A DNA stretch of 64,000 nucleotides, taken from positions 584,540-648,539 of the forward strand of contig JAKRSF010000006.1 in NCBI GenBank assembly GCA_022402445.1, given 5' to 3'. The DNA comes from Cyanobacteriota bacterium. GTDB lineage: Bacteria; Cyanobacteriota; Cyanobacteriia; CACIAM-69d. Positions 16,962-26,215 of this stretch are shown in pieces. The stretch's first letter is position 1. Each line of letters begins with the position of its first letter. A model generated the notes under the pieces. The model had not been told where the DNA came from. It did not search any database and worked only from the letters and a program-made list of their open reading frames with translations. Position numbers and translations under genes: made by a program.

Positions 16962-17203
16962 TGCCAGCCCCTCCCGCGCCAGACCCGCGCCCCAATGCCG
17001 ACCGTCCCCTATCCAGGGCGATCGTCAGTTTATTAGATTAAGAATGGGGGCAACGGCCCAATCCCCCAAACTCACGCCCGATCCCTGGGAGCGGATCCAA
17101 CCACCGTCGCGGCGTTTCATGCGCCCCCGCATCCCCATTTAATGGGTGATTGATTTTACATAAACTTGTAGTAATTTCACGGATTTTTTAGGAGCGCCCC
17201 GCC

Positions 17204-18085
17204 ATGCGATCGCCCCATACCCACACCCCCCAACCGGCCCTGCGTCCCCTGGCGGAACAGGTGCTCGCCGAAGCCCTGCAAAGCCCCGCCATCCCCCTAG
17301 CGGAACGGGCCGCCCTGGCCATGCGCTACCTCGAACTGGAGCGCGATCGCCCCGACCCGATCCACCATCCCAAAGCCAAAGATGGGAACCCAAACCAGCA
17401 CCCAGGGGCGATTGTCGAACCGGTCCACCTCCACGCCATCAGCCCCAGCGGCGACGCCCTCCCCAGCTTCGCGCCCCCCATCCTGCCCGTCCGCTACCAC
17501 CTCATCCGCAACTTCCTCAGCGCCACCGAGCACCACACCGCCCTCACCACCGCCCTTGATCAACGCGATCGCTTCGTCGGCTCATCCACCACCACCAATG
17601 CCACCGACTATCGTCGCTCCAGCGTGCTCTATGCTACCTTCTACCCCGATCTATTTGAGCTACTGCGCCGCCGCATCCTCAAGCACCTCCCTCAAGTTAC
17701 CCAATCCCTCAAGCTAGAGCCCTTTTTAGTCTCCCAAGTAGAAATGCAGCTAACGGCTCACAATGACGGCTGCTTTTACAAAATTCACAATGATTCCGGC
17801 AGTCCCGAAACCGCCACACGAATTCTGACCTATGTCTATTACTTTCATCAGGAACCTAAAGCCTACGGCGGCGGTGCCCTAAGAATTTACGAAACCGATC
17901 CCTTGGGCGACGCCACCCTGCCGTCCGAAGTCTATGAGGACATCGTGCCGGAGAATAACAGCATCATTTTCTTTGAAAGTCGCTATAAGCATGAGGTGTT
18001 GCCCGTGACCTGCCCGAGTCAGCAGTTCGAGCACAGTCGCTTCACCCTCAATGGCTGGCTGCGACAAACGGCGGTTAATCCCTAG
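17204..18085 (+). CDS. 2OG-Fe(II) oxygenase
   Basis: This 293-residue protein consists of a helical N-terminus (about 1-55; LAEQVLAEALQSPAIPLAERA) and a prolyl-4-hydroxylase-like 2-oxoglutarate/Fe(II) dioxygenase domain (about 90-290). The iron ligands are in YKIHNDSG (His and Asp) and RYKHEVLPV (His); SRFTLNGWLR supplies the arginine that binds 2-oxoglutarate. A YGGGALRIY turn matches the family's GGxL strand. The substrate is unknown: relatives hydroxylate proteins or small molecules. TTAGGAG lies nine bases before the ATG. The gene borders the AT-rich island, and its own second half is less GC-rich than its first. Confidence 0.85.
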   Translation: MRSPHTHTPQPALRPLAEQVLAEALQSPAIPLAERAALAMRYLELERDRPDPIHHPKAKDGNPNQHPGAIVEPVHLHAISPSGDALPSFAPPILPVRYHLIRNFLSATEHHTALTTALDQRDRFVGSSTTTNATDYRRSSVLYATFYPDLFELLRRRILKHLPQVTQSLKLEPFLVSQVEMQLTAHNDGCFYKIHNDSGSPETATRILTYVYYFHQEPKAYGGGALRIYETDPLGDATLPSEVYEDIVPENNSIIFFESRYKHEVLPVTCPSQQFEHSRFTLNGWLRQTAVNP

Positions 18086-18120
18086 GGCGATCGCCCCTGC
18101 CCTGACCTAAAAATCAAGCA

Positions 18121-18172
18121 GCAAAACATCTATCCATCACAGTTCAACTATGTTTTGCATAGTATGTTTTGC
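18121..18172. repeat. Short inverted and direct repeats at the edge of the AT-rich island
   Basis: GCAAAACAT (18121-18129) is repeated in inverted orientation as ATGTTTTGC at 18150-18158 and again at 18164-18172, so there are one 9-bp inverted repeat and one direct repeat 14 bases apart. They start right after the truncated HEPN reading frame and about 30 bases from the first HIP1 site of native sequence. This is compatible with the scar of an insertion or deletion; no transposase is present. Confidence 0.5.
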
Positions 18173-18176
18173 GTCG

Positions 18177-18260
18177 CTAGGGTGAAGATTGGGCAGTGTA
18201 AGCCAAAATTCGCTCTGCGGATGACAGCATATCAAGCAAAAACTGAAGATCCCGTTGCAT
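18177..18260 (-). pseudogene. HEPN (DUF86, HepT-like) toxin gene truncated to 27 codons
   Basis: An ATG at 18260 overlaps the end of the MNT gene by 29 bases in another frame, the usual arrangement in HEPN-MNT operons. It encodes MQRDLQFLLDMLSSAERILA, which is how DUF86 HEPN proteins begin, then YTAQSSP and a TAG stop. Full-length partners have about 110-140 residues including an RxxxxH motif; none of this follows in any frame. The toxin has thus lost its active-site half. The break lies next to the repeats at 18121-18172. Homology is judged from the pattern and gene order. Confidence 0.6.
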
Positions 18261-18564
18261 AAATCACCTGGACAGATGACAGGATTTCTTGGCGACGTAG
18301 GTAATTGCGACTATTTTCAATGCCCTGACGGGTGATTAGATCAATCTCTTGACCAAAGATGATTTTAAGTTCCGCTTCCATCTGATCTAGGGTCCGAAAC
18401 CTGGGGTGAGCGTCTGGGTGAAATTCCACCATTACGTCAATGTCGCTGTCGGGCCGAAAGTCATCGCGTAGGACGGAGCCAAACAGGGCAAACTCTATCA
18501 CCTGCCATTTGTGGCTAAATTCTGCAATTTCTTCCATGGGTAGCTTGATCGTCGCAATTTTCAT
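18232..18564 (-). CDS. MNT-type nucleotidyltransferase antitoxin (MntA-like)
   Basis: This 110-residue protein is a minimal nucleotidyltransferase. GSVLRDDFRPDSDIDVMVEF (29-48) has the GS motif and the two carboxylates D41 and D43; D75 in QEIDLIT is the third. Proteins of this type pair with HEPN toxins: in the characterised systems MntA adds AMP groups to a Tyr near the HEPN active site and neutralises it. Here the catalytic residues look intact while the overlapping HEPN gene (18260 leftward) is truncated, leaving an orphan antitoxin. The gene is AT-rich and HIP1-free. It could alternatively act on another target, as many stand-alone MNT proteins exist. Confidence 0.85.
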   Translation of the reverse strand: MKIATIKLPMEEIAEFSHKWQVIEFALFGSVLRDDFRPDSDIDVMVEFHPDAHPRFRTLDQMEAELKIIFGQEIDLITRQGIENSRNYLRRQEILSSVQVIYATGSSVFA

Positions 18565-18654
18565 CTCAATTGACCAATCAAGGCTCTATATTGTTGTCAG
18601 ATTTAGCCGTCGTGATCGCAGATAAGGATACTCCAAATATATTTATTAAATCGA

Positions 18655-19760
18655 CTAGGAAACTCTAGTGATTTGCAAGCATTTAGCCTTGAACTCCTTG
18701 GCGACCTCTTCCAAGTCAGGCGACTCGCCATCATTTTTGACAAATAACATGACCAGGACGGCAATATACGCTTCACCAATGGCAATCGTAATGGCTGCTG
18801 CTGTGGATGCTAGAATCGTCCCCCCTATCGCAGAACCTGCACCGGGAATTAGTTTGAATAAATTGGCTGCAATAAAGCGTCCAGCGAGTGTACCGCCTGT
18901 GCCGCTGATAATACTTCCGATGATCGTGCTAAGAAAACTCTGGTCAATTGACAAACCAAATGTCGCTGAAATGCTAGACAGCATCCCGATTTGAATAGGC
19001 ATGATGAGAGCTGCATCGGCTAATGGGATGGGCACCAGTGCTATTCCAGCGGCACTAGCTGACGCCAGTCCGACGATCATATGAGACTGTTTTTTTTTGG
19101 ATTCAATATCTACTTTTTGTGCTGCCGTAAAGGCATTCTCCAGTCCTTTTGGCACAATCTGCATCGTCGCTCTGACAAGCTCTTTTAATCCCTTGGGAGG
19201 AAGGATAATACCTTCATCTAGTTCTTCCTTGATCGCGCGAACATTAACTGCATTACTCACTAGTGGCAGAATTCGTAAAACCTCAGCACGAAATCCGTTA
19301 TCAGCTCGTGATTTTGTAATTACAGCAAGGATGGGTATGCGACGATCCTCTAGCATTTTGACAAGCTCTTCTTCCGCAGGCTCGACGCGCCTAGAATCTT
19401 CCGAGATGCAAATCCAAGCGATATGAATATGTTGATTTGGGTCGATATTTACTGAGCGTTCTTGAATTAGAGACTTTAGGGAGTCTAATGTCTCGGGGAA
19501 GTCTGCCATCTCCAGGCCACGGGTATCAAAAATAGACAAGGGAATTCCACCTTTCCTGATTTCTCTTGTTCCCTGGGTGACGGGGCGACCCTGGCCGATC
19601 GTCGCAAAACTTCCCTGAAAATCGCATTGATGAGTGTACTTTTACCCACGCCGGTGCGCCCAGCAATCAGAATATTAATATGGCCTCGATCCTTCATTGC
19701 TTTCTCTAGAGACTCTTTGAGAATGGAGGCAAAATTAAAATCTTCCACGCTATTCGTCAC
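18655..19760 (-). pseudogene. DUF697-type GTPase gene split by a frameshift
   Basis: Two overlapping frames form one gene. The first (from 19760) has the P-loop IAGRTGVGKSTLINAIF and then runs into a nonsense tail. The second carries the continuation ATIGQGRPVTQGTREI, the G3 motif FDTRGLE, the G4-like VITKSRAD, a helical region and a C-terminal DUF697-like hydrophobic part (GLASASAAGIALVPIPLADA; LIPGAGSAIGGTILAS). Restoring one base at the AAAA run at 19606-19609 (plus strand) yields a single 368-residue protein. So this is either a 1-bp deletion in a short homopolymer or a sequence error. AT-rich and HIP1-free; the neighbouring gene at 19896-21332 is its intact GC-rich relative. Confidence 0.8.
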
Positions 19761-19895
19761 TCTGACTTGAAAGGGCGGGCGCTTCTCTATTGAATTGGGT
19801 AATTTTTCTCACGTCAAGGCAGAATTTACAAGTCTTGAGCTATTATGCGAACCTTTTAAGGTTGTTCATTCTCACCTAGTCTAATGTCCTACTAG

Positions 19896-21332
19896 CTATG
19901 GCTTTTGATCGCGGTGTTTGAAGCGCTCTTGGGCTTCGGCAAAGGCTTCGGCCATGACGGTTTGGATGCGTTGGGGATCGGGCTTTTTGCCCCCCAGCAA
20001 ATCCCCAAAATAGGCGCAGGCCCCTTCCCCTAAGGCCCAGGTGTAGGCGGCGGCCCAGGTGGCGGCGATCGCGGTGCCGAAGCCGGGAATAATTTTGATC
20101 AGTTCACGGCCAAGGGTTTGGGCCACGAAGCCCCCCGCGATCGCGCTGAGAACACCGCCCGCTTGTGAGATAGATAAGGATTGGCCGTAGAGCTTGCCCA
20201 GGGCCACCACCAGGGACACTTGGACGGCGGTGAGGACGGGCATGGTGGCAAAGGGCAACGGCACGGCGGCCAAGGTGGCGGCGGCGATCGCGAAGGCCAG
20301 GATTTGGCGGCGGGCGGCGGTGCGGTACAGGTCACCGAGGCGATCGCCCGTTTCCCCTTCGAGCAGTTGGTGGAGGGTGCGGGCTTCCGCTTCGGGCAGC
20401 AGCGTCGCGATCGCATCCCGGAGCGCCTCTAGGCCATAGAAAACCGGGTGATAATCGTCCTCTTCGAGGGTGAAATCAATCCACACGGTGTGATCGCACA
20501 GGCCCGCAAAATTGGCTGCGATCGCCTCGGCGGGGCGGCTGACGGTTTCTAGATCCGGGGGATGCTCGGGGGGATGGTCGGCGCGATCGCGGGGATAGAC
20601 CTCGTGGAGACAGGTGATGGCGAGCAAAATCGGCACCTGGGGGAACCGCTGCCGGAAGCCCTCGACCACCTGCCGCAGGCTATCGGTGGCAAAGTCAGTG
20701 ATCTTGACGGTGACGATCGCAATGCCCGCCCGCCGTTGGCCGTCTTCACTCACAAAGGTGGCCCCCAACTCTTCGATCAGAGCGTCGCGATCGCCGCGAT
20801 CGCGCTCTAGATCCCCCAGGCCCACCGTGTCGGTAAACACCAGTAAAGGCAGCGCTTCGGAGGGATAGGCATAGCGGCTGGTGTGCTGGGTATGGGGCCG
20901 AAACCCTTGGCCCACCATGGCCGCCGAGCCCCCCGTCAGGCCGCGCGCGATCGAACTTTTGCCCGCCTGGGTTTTGCCCAGCAGCAGCGCCTCGGTGGTG
21001 GGTAATTCCGCCCGCACCGCTGCCAAAATTTCCGCCACCTGGTCGTCGCGCACCCGAAAACTATCCGCTAGGGCCTTACCCAGTTGGCGCGGATCCAGAT
21101 TGATCGCATCAAGGTTGAGGCCATCGAGATTGAGCGTAGCCCCAAACCCCTCGCGCCAGCTCTGTAACCCTTGCTGGGCCGATCGCCCCAGGCTTTGGGT
21201 TTGGCCGATCGCGCCGCCGATCCAGCGACCGAGGCGCTCCACCCACCGACCCCGAGGATCCTCCTTGGGCGCATCGGAGGGGGAATCGGGGGATGGATCC
21301 GGCGGCGGTTCAGGGGACGAAGGGGGCACCAT
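19896..21332 (-). CDS. DUF697-containing membrane-associated GTPase
   Basis: This 478-residue protein has a Pro-rich leader (about 1-30), a helical region with two LD-rich repeats (NLDGLNLDAINLD), a GTPase domain and a hydrophobic C-terminus. The P-loop is LLGKTQAGKSSIARGLTG near residue 119-136, G3 is FTDTVGLGD and a switch-like HTQHTSRY lies between them. The C-terminal block (LAFAIAAATLAAVPLPFATMPV, then LIKIIPGFGTAIAATWAAA) is the DUF697 type, suggesting two or more membrane-inserted helices. Members are related to Era-like and dynamin-like GTPases of unknown role. It lies 136 bases downstream-side of the AT-rich frameshifted paralogue, on the same strand. Confidence 0.82.
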   Translation of the reverse strand: MVPPSSPEPPPDPSPDSPSDAPKEDPRGRWVERLGRWIGGAIGQTQSLGRSAQQGLQSWREGFGATLNLDGLNLDAINLDPRQLGKALADSFRVRDDQVAEILAAVRAELPTTEALLLGKTQAGKSSIARGLTGGSAAMVGQGFRPHTQHTSRYAYPSEALPLLVFTDTVGLGDLERDRGDRDALIEELGATFVSEDGQRRAGIAIVTVKITDFATDSLRQVVEGFRQRFPQVPILLAITCLHEVYPRDRADHPPEHPPDLETVSRPAEAIAANFAGLCDHTVWIDFTLEEDDYHPVFYGLEALRDAIATLLPEAEARTLHQLLEGETGDRLGDLYRTAARRQILAFAIAAATLAAVPLPFATMPVLTAVQVSLVVALGKLYGQSLSISQAGGVLSAIAGGFVAQTLGRELIKIIPGFGTAIAATWAAAYTWALGEGACAYFGDLLGGKKPDPQRIQTVMAEAFAEAQERFKHRDQKP

Positions 21333-21374
21333 GGCAGGGGGCGCAGGGGACGATCGCTGGCAGCAACAAAACCC

Positions 21375-23867
21375 TTAGGACGCGATCGCGGGGACCGGTG
21401 CCACCAAGGGCGATCGCGTCTGGAGGATCACCTGTCCATCGTCGTCGAGATCCACGGCGATCGTCTCCCCCTCTTGGAAACGGCCCGCCAAAATCCCTTC
21501 CGCCAGCACATCTTCTAGCAGTTCCGTTACCTTGCGCCGCAGGGGCCGCGCGCCCAACGTTGGGTCATAGCCCTCGATCGCCAGCCGCTCCTTGACGCGA
21601 TCGCTCACGGTCAAGGTGAGTTGCCGCTCCGCCAGCCGCTCGGCCACCTGCACCACCATCAAATCGGCAATGCGGCGCACCTCCGGCTGAGTCAGGGGCC
21701 GAAACACAACGATCTCGTCCAAACGGTTGAGGAATTCCGGGCGGAAGAAATTTTTTAGCTCCTCCTGGACGCGATCGCGCATCCGCCGGTAGGCCCCATC
21801 CCCATCCGCCTCCACATGGAACCCCAGACCGCCGCCCCCCTTCGCGATCGCCGTCGCCCCCAGGTTCGAGGTCATGATCACCAGGGCATTTTTGAAACTC
21901 ACCACCCGCCCGCGCGAATCCGTCAGCCGCCCGTCATCGAGCAGTTGCAGGAGCAGGTTGAACACGTCCGGGTGGGCCTTTTCAATTTCGTCAAACAGCA
22001 CCACGCTATAGGGCCGACGGCGGATCGCCTCCGTCAGCGTGCCGCCATCTTCGTAGCCCACAAATCCAGGGGGCGCACCGATGAGTTTAGAAACCGTGTG
22101 GGCCTCCATAAACTCCGACATGTCCACGCGGATCATGGCGTCATCGGCCCCAAACAGGTAGGACGCCAGGGCTTTCGATAATTCCGTCTTGCCCACCCCC
22201 GTCGGCCCCAGGAACACAAAACTGGCAATGGGCCGGTTCGCATCCCGCAAACCCGATCGCGCCCGCCGCAGCGATCGCGCCACCGCCGACACCGCCTCCT
22301 CCTGGCCAATGAGCCGCTCATGGAGGGTGTCTTCGAGATGCATCAACAGGGCCGCCTCAGACTCACTCAGTTTAGTGACGGGCACCCCGGTCCAGGTGCT
22401 CACAATCTGGGCGATATCCTCGACGCCCACCTGGGGACAATCCGCCCCCGGAGCCGGTTGCCGCAGGGTTTGCAGTTCCTTTTTGAGGGCCAGCTCGCGA
22501 TCGCGCAACTGACCGGCCAAATCAAAATTTTCCTGATCGATCGCCGCCTCCTTCTGGGCCGTCACCGTCGCCAGGGTCGCCTTAATTTGGCGGATTTGGG
22601 GCGAAAGCTGGGCGTGGTTGAGGTGAACCCGCGACCCGGCCTCATCAATTAAATCAATGGCCTTATCCGGCAAGAAGCGATCGCTAATGTAGCGCTCCGA
22701 CAACTGCACCGCCGCCACCAGGGCCGCATCGGCAATTTTGACCTTGTGGAACTGCTCATAGGTCGGCCGCAGGCCCAGCAAAATTTCCACCGCCTCATCC
22801 GCCGTCGGTTCCCCCACCTTCACGGGCTGAAAGCGCCGCTCCAGGGCCGCATCCCGCTCGATGTGCTGGCGGAATTCATCCAGGGTGGTGGCCCCGATGC
22901 ACTGCAATTCCCCCCGCGCCAGGGCCGGTTTAAGCAAATTCGCCGCCGTCAGGCCCCCCTGCATGGACCCGGCCCCCAGGAGGGTGTGGACCTCATCAAT
23001 GAATAGGATGATGTCGCCCGCCTCGCGCACCTCTTCGACGATCGCCGTGAGCCGTTCCTCAAATGCGCCGCGATATTGGGTACCCGCCACCAGCAGGCCC
23101 AGATCGAGGCTGATCACCCGTTTCTTCGCCAGATTTTCCGGCACATCCCCCAGGGCAATCCGCTGGGCGAGGCCCTCCGCGATCGCGGTTTTGCCCACAC
23201 CGGGCTCCCCGATCAAGATGGGATTATTCTTCGTACGGCGGCCCAGGATCTGCACCACCCGCTCCGTCTCCCGCGATCGCCCCACCACCGGATCCAGCTG
23301 ATCCGCCTGGGCGCGGGCCGTCAAATCCGTCCCAAATTCCTGCAAAACACTGGATTGCTCCCGCTTCTGGCCCGGTCGCTCCGTCCGCGCCGATCCCTTG
23401 CCCCCCGCCGGAGCCGTGATCGCCTGTTCCCCCAGATGGCGCAGCAGCTCCACCCGCAGTTGGGTCGGATCAAAGCCCAAATCCTGCAAAATCTTCACCG
23501 CCGCATTGTCGCGATCGCGCACCAAAGACAGCAGCAAATGCTCCGGCGTCACGTACTGCTGATCGTTATTGCGCGCCTCCGTCAAAGCCCGCTCCAGGAT
23601 CTGCTTCGCCTTCGGCGTGAAAGGAATTTCCGGCGGCACATAGCCCGACCCGCGCCCCACCATCGCCTCCACCCGCGATCGGAAGGCATCGAGATCGAGC
23701 CCCCCCCGGCCCCCCTCCAGGAGCAGCCGAGCCCCGTGGCTATTGCCCTCCCCCACCAGGCCCAGCAAAATTTGCTCACTGCCCACCAGGCGCTGCCCGA
23801 GGCGGCGGGCCTCCTCCTGGGCCAGAAGGATGACTTGGATGGTGCGATCGGTGAAGTACTCGAACAT
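21375..23867 (-). CDS. clpC: ClpC, Hsp100 ATPase of the Clp protease
   Basis: ClpC unfolds substrates for the ClpP/R protease. The 830-residue protein starts with a double Clp-N repeat ([37 protein letters not shown]) that docks adaptors such as ClpS. AAA module 1 has Walker [14 protein letters not shown] and Walker [15 protein letters not shown]; a UVR/M-domain segment follows ([20 protein letters not shown]); AAA module 2 has [13 protein letters not shown] and [13 protein letters not shown]. The loop [10 protein letters not shown] is the ClpP-binding type, which separates it from ClpB. Cyanobacteria often have more than one clpC; whether this is the essential copy cannot be told. It is divergent from the carboxypeptidase gene. 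Confidence 0.95.
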   Translation of the reverse strand: MFEYFTDRTIQVILLAQEEARRLGQRLVGSEQILLGLVGEGNSHGARLLLEGGRGGLDLDAFRSRVEAMVGRGSGYVPPEIPFTPKAKQILERALTEARNNDQQYVTPEHLLLSLVRDRDNAAVKILQDLGFDPTQLRVELLRHLGEQAITAPAGGKGSARTERPGQKREQSSVLQEFGTDLTARAQADQLDPVVGRSRETERVVQILGRRTKNNPILIGEPGVGKTAIAEGLAQRIALGDVPENLAKKRVISLDLGLLVAGTQYRGAFEERLTAIVEEVREAGDIILFIDEVHTLLGAGSMQGGLTAANLLKPALARGELQCIGATTLDEFRQHIERDAALERRFQPVKVGEPTADEAVEILLGLRPTYEQFHKVKIADAALVAAVQLSERYISDRFLPDKAIDLIDEAGSRVHLNHAQLSPQIRQIKATLATVTAQKEAAIDQENFDLAGQLRDRELALKKELQTLRQPAPGADCPQVGVEDIAQIVSTWTGVPVTKLSESEAALLMHLEDTLHERLIGQEEAVSAVARSLRRARSGLRDANRPIASFVFLGPTGVGKTELSKALASYLFGADDAMIRVDMSEFMEAHTVSKLIGAPPGFVGYEDGGTLTEAIRRRPYSVVLFDEIEKAHPDVFNLLLQLLDDGRLTDSRGRVVSFKNALVIMTSNLGATAIAKGGGGLGFHVEADGDGAYRRMRDRVQEELKNFFRPEFLNRLDEIVVFRPLTQPEVRRIADLMVVQVAERLAERQLTLTVSDRVKERLAIEGYDPTLGARPLRRKVTELLEDVLAEGILAGRFQEGETIAVDLDDDGQVILQTRSPLVAPVPAIAS

Positions 23868-24283
23868 AGGGCGTTCGGCGGTCTTGGACCTGTAAATTTT
23901 TCTTTACATCCTGAGCTTTACTGTAGGTTACTTTGGGCACCTCCGGGCGTCCGGGCGGGGGGCGGGATGCCTCACCCCAAGGGGGCGGTCGGGGCTGGCG
24001 GCGCGCGATCGCCCGAGGGGGGTGACGGTTAGCACGGATCGCTACGGGGGTATGGCATTCCCTGGGGCCGCGATCGCCCTGGGGGGTCAGCTACCGCAGG
24101 GGCTAGGGCCGGTGTTAGAGTTGCCCTATCGCCATACGGGGGGCTCAGCCCGGATCCGATGGACGGGATTGACGTGCTTGCAATCCCAGTCGAGTTCTTT
24201 GGAGCCCTGGCCCACAGGTGCCACCCCATGCCCGTACCGTTAGGGTGCGACTCGGATCGTCATCGCTCAGTCTGCATTGACCC
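23868..24283. other. Divergent intergenic region between clpC and the carboxypeptidase gene
   Basis: The clpC side holds an AT-rich patch (23885-23935) with a TGTAAA-N6-TTTACA inverted repeat. The carboxypeptidase side (24010-24283) is GC-rich with HIP1 sites, and no gene is supported there. No RNA gene was recognised. Confidence 0.4.
23891..23908. promoter_or_regulatory. Inverted repeat in the clpC 5' region
   Basis: TGTAAA (23891-23896) and TTTACA (23903-23908) flank a six-base spacer, 24-41 bases upstream of the clpC ATG. The position would suit a repressor site or an RNA hairpin in the leader. There is no match to a known heat-shock operator such as CIRCE. Confidence 0.35.
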
Positions 24284-26164
24284 ATGTCGCCATTACTCAA
24301 TTCCGCAACGTCCGCCGAACCCACCGTCGAGTCCACGCCGTCTACCTCCAGTCCTCCTTCCCCCAGTGCTGAAGTCCATAGCCCTGGAAGCCATAGCCCT
24401 GAAAGCCGCGCCGCCGATGGGGATTTAGATGGGCTGCCCCCCCGGTTTGATCGGCTCTATCGCTACGGGGAACTGTGGGATCTGCTGCGGCGCTACGGAA
24501 CGGCCTATCCCCATTTGGTAACCGTTGATACCCTAGGCCGCAGCTATGAGGGGCGCGAGATTCCCCTGGTGCGGGTGACGGCTCCCCTGGGGGAGGGCCA
24601 GGGCGATCGCGATCGCCCCGCCCTATGGATTGACGGCAATATCCACGCGACGGAGTTGGCGGCCTCGACGGCGGTGCTGTATTTCCTCGATGCCCTGGTG
24701 CGGGGCTACGGGAGCGATCCGGAGATCACCCGCGCCCTGGATGGCTGCACCTTTTATTTATGTCCTCGGATCAATCCCGATGGGGCGGAGTTGGCCCTGG
24801 CGGATTCGCCGCGTTTTGTGCGATCGAGTACTCGGCCCTACCCTGGCGATCGCGTGGCCGGGAGTGATTTTGAGGTGATGGATCTCGATGGGGACGGCCG
24901 CATCCGCCAAATGCGCGTGCCGGATCCCAATGGGGCCTGGAAAGTGTGCGAGGCGGATCCACGGCTGATGGTGCGCCGGGAGCCGACGGAGCTGGGCGGC
25001 ACCTATTACCGGTTATTGCCCGAGGGGCAGGTGCGCAACTATGACGGGGTGACCGTGGCCATGCCGGGGCCGGAGGCGGGCCTAGACCTCAACCGTAACT
25101 TCCCGGCCCAGTGGCGTCCGGAGGGGGAACAGCAGGGATCGGGGCCATTTCCTGCCTCGGAGCCGGAGGTGCGGGCGATCGTGGACTTTTTCGATCGCCA
25201 CCCGAATATCGCCGCCGCCGTGTCGTTCCATACCTTTGGCCGGATGCTCCTGCGCCCCTACAGCCACGCGGCGGATACGGATCTGCCGCCGGAGGATTGG
25301 CAACTGTTTAAGGCGATCGGCGATCGCGGGACGGCCCTGACGGGCTATCCGGCCTTTTCGGTGTATGAGGGCTATTTGGATCATCCCCAGCATGTGATGA
25401 CGGGGGCCTTTGACGACTGGGCCTATGAAGCGCGGGGGATTTTGGCCTGGACCGTGGAGCTTTGGAACCTGCCGGAGGCGGCGGGGGTGAAGGTGGAGCG
25501 GCTACTAAATTGGCTTGATGAGCATCCGGTGGAGGAGGATTTACAGATTCTCCACTGGGCGGATGAGCATTTGTGTGACGCGGGCAATGGGACGGGCAAT
25601 GGAGAAGGGGGCGATCGCGGCTACGGCCCCTGGCGTCCGTTCGATCATCCCCAGTTGGGGCCGGTGGAGTTGGGGGGTTGGGATTCGCTGTACACCTGGC
25701 GCAATCCCCCGGCGGATTTACTCGAAGCGGAGGTGGCCCGGTTCCCCCGCTGGCTGATCTGGCAGGCGCTGCTGTTGCCCAAGCTGACCGCGATCGCGCC
25801 GCCCCAGATCGACCCCCTTGGCCCGAACACCTACCGCCTCACCTGGACCGTCCAAAATACCGGCTGGCTCCCCACCGCCACCACCCGCCGCGCCCTAGAT
25901 CAACGGCTCGTGCGCCCCTGCATTGCCCGCATTGATCTGCCCCCCGAGGCGACGTTACTGACGGGCCAGCCGGAGCAGGAAGTCGGTCACCTGAAGGGGC
26001 GATCGCACCAGCCCAGCGCCCCCTACTATGACCATGACGACGCCACCGACGATCGCGTCCGCCTGGTGTGGCTCATCAGCGCCCCCGCTGGCACCACCGT
26101 CACCCTCACGGTTCGCGGCGATCGCGCCGGTCAAGTGCAAACCCAGGTCACCTTACCCAGCTAG
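24284..26164 (+). CDS. M14-family zinc carboxypeptidase
   Basis: This 626-residue metallopeptidase starts with a Ser/Pro-rich leader of about 50 residues. The catalytic domain (about 60-420) has the zinc motif GNIHATELAAS (HxxE), the substrate segment LCPRINPDGAEL, a third ligand in AAVSFHTFGRM and the catalytic glutamate in LAWTVELWN. An insert of about 100 residues (IRQMRVPDPNGAWK to LDLNRNFPAQW) lies between the first ligands and the His. The C-terminal 120 residues are beta-rich (TYRLTWTVQNTGWLP; TTVTLTVRGDRAG), a likely accessory domain. It lacks a clear signal peptide. Substrate is unknown; peptides or cell-wall peptides are possible. Confidence 0.88.
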   Translation: MSPLLNSATSAEPTVESTPSTSSPPSPSAEVHSPGSHSPESRAADGDLDGLPPRFDRLYRYGELWDLLRRYGTAYPHLVTVDTLGRSYEGREIPLVRVTAPLGEGQGDRDRPALWIDGNIHATELAASTAVLYFLDALVRGYGSDPEITRALDGCTFYLCPRINPDGAELALADSPRFVRSSTRPYPGDRVAGSDFEVMDLDGDGRIRQMRVPDPNGAWKVCEADPRLMVRREPTELGGTYYRLLPEGQVRNYDGVTVAMPGPEAGLDLNRNFPAQWRPEGEQQGSGPFPASEPEVRAIVDFFDRHPNIAAAVSFHTFGRMLLRPYSHAADTDLPPEDWQLFKAIGDRGTALTGYPAFSVYEGYLDHPQHVMTGAFDDWAYEARGILAWTVELWNLPEAAGVKVERLLNWLDEHPVEEDLQILHWADEHLCDAGNGTGNGEGGDRGYGPWRPFDHPQLGPVELGGWDSLYTWRNPPADLLEAEVARFPRWLIWQALLLPKLTAIAPPQIDPLGPNTYRLTWTVQNTGWLPTATTRRALDQRLVRPCIARIDLPPEATLLTGQPEQEVGHLKGRSHQPSAPYYDHDDATDDRVRLVWLISAPAGTTVTLTVRGDRAGQVQTQVTLPS

Positions 26165-26215
26165 GGGCCATGGGGCGGCTGGCGGCCCGTGCCCGTGATG
26201 GCGCATCCTTAACCA

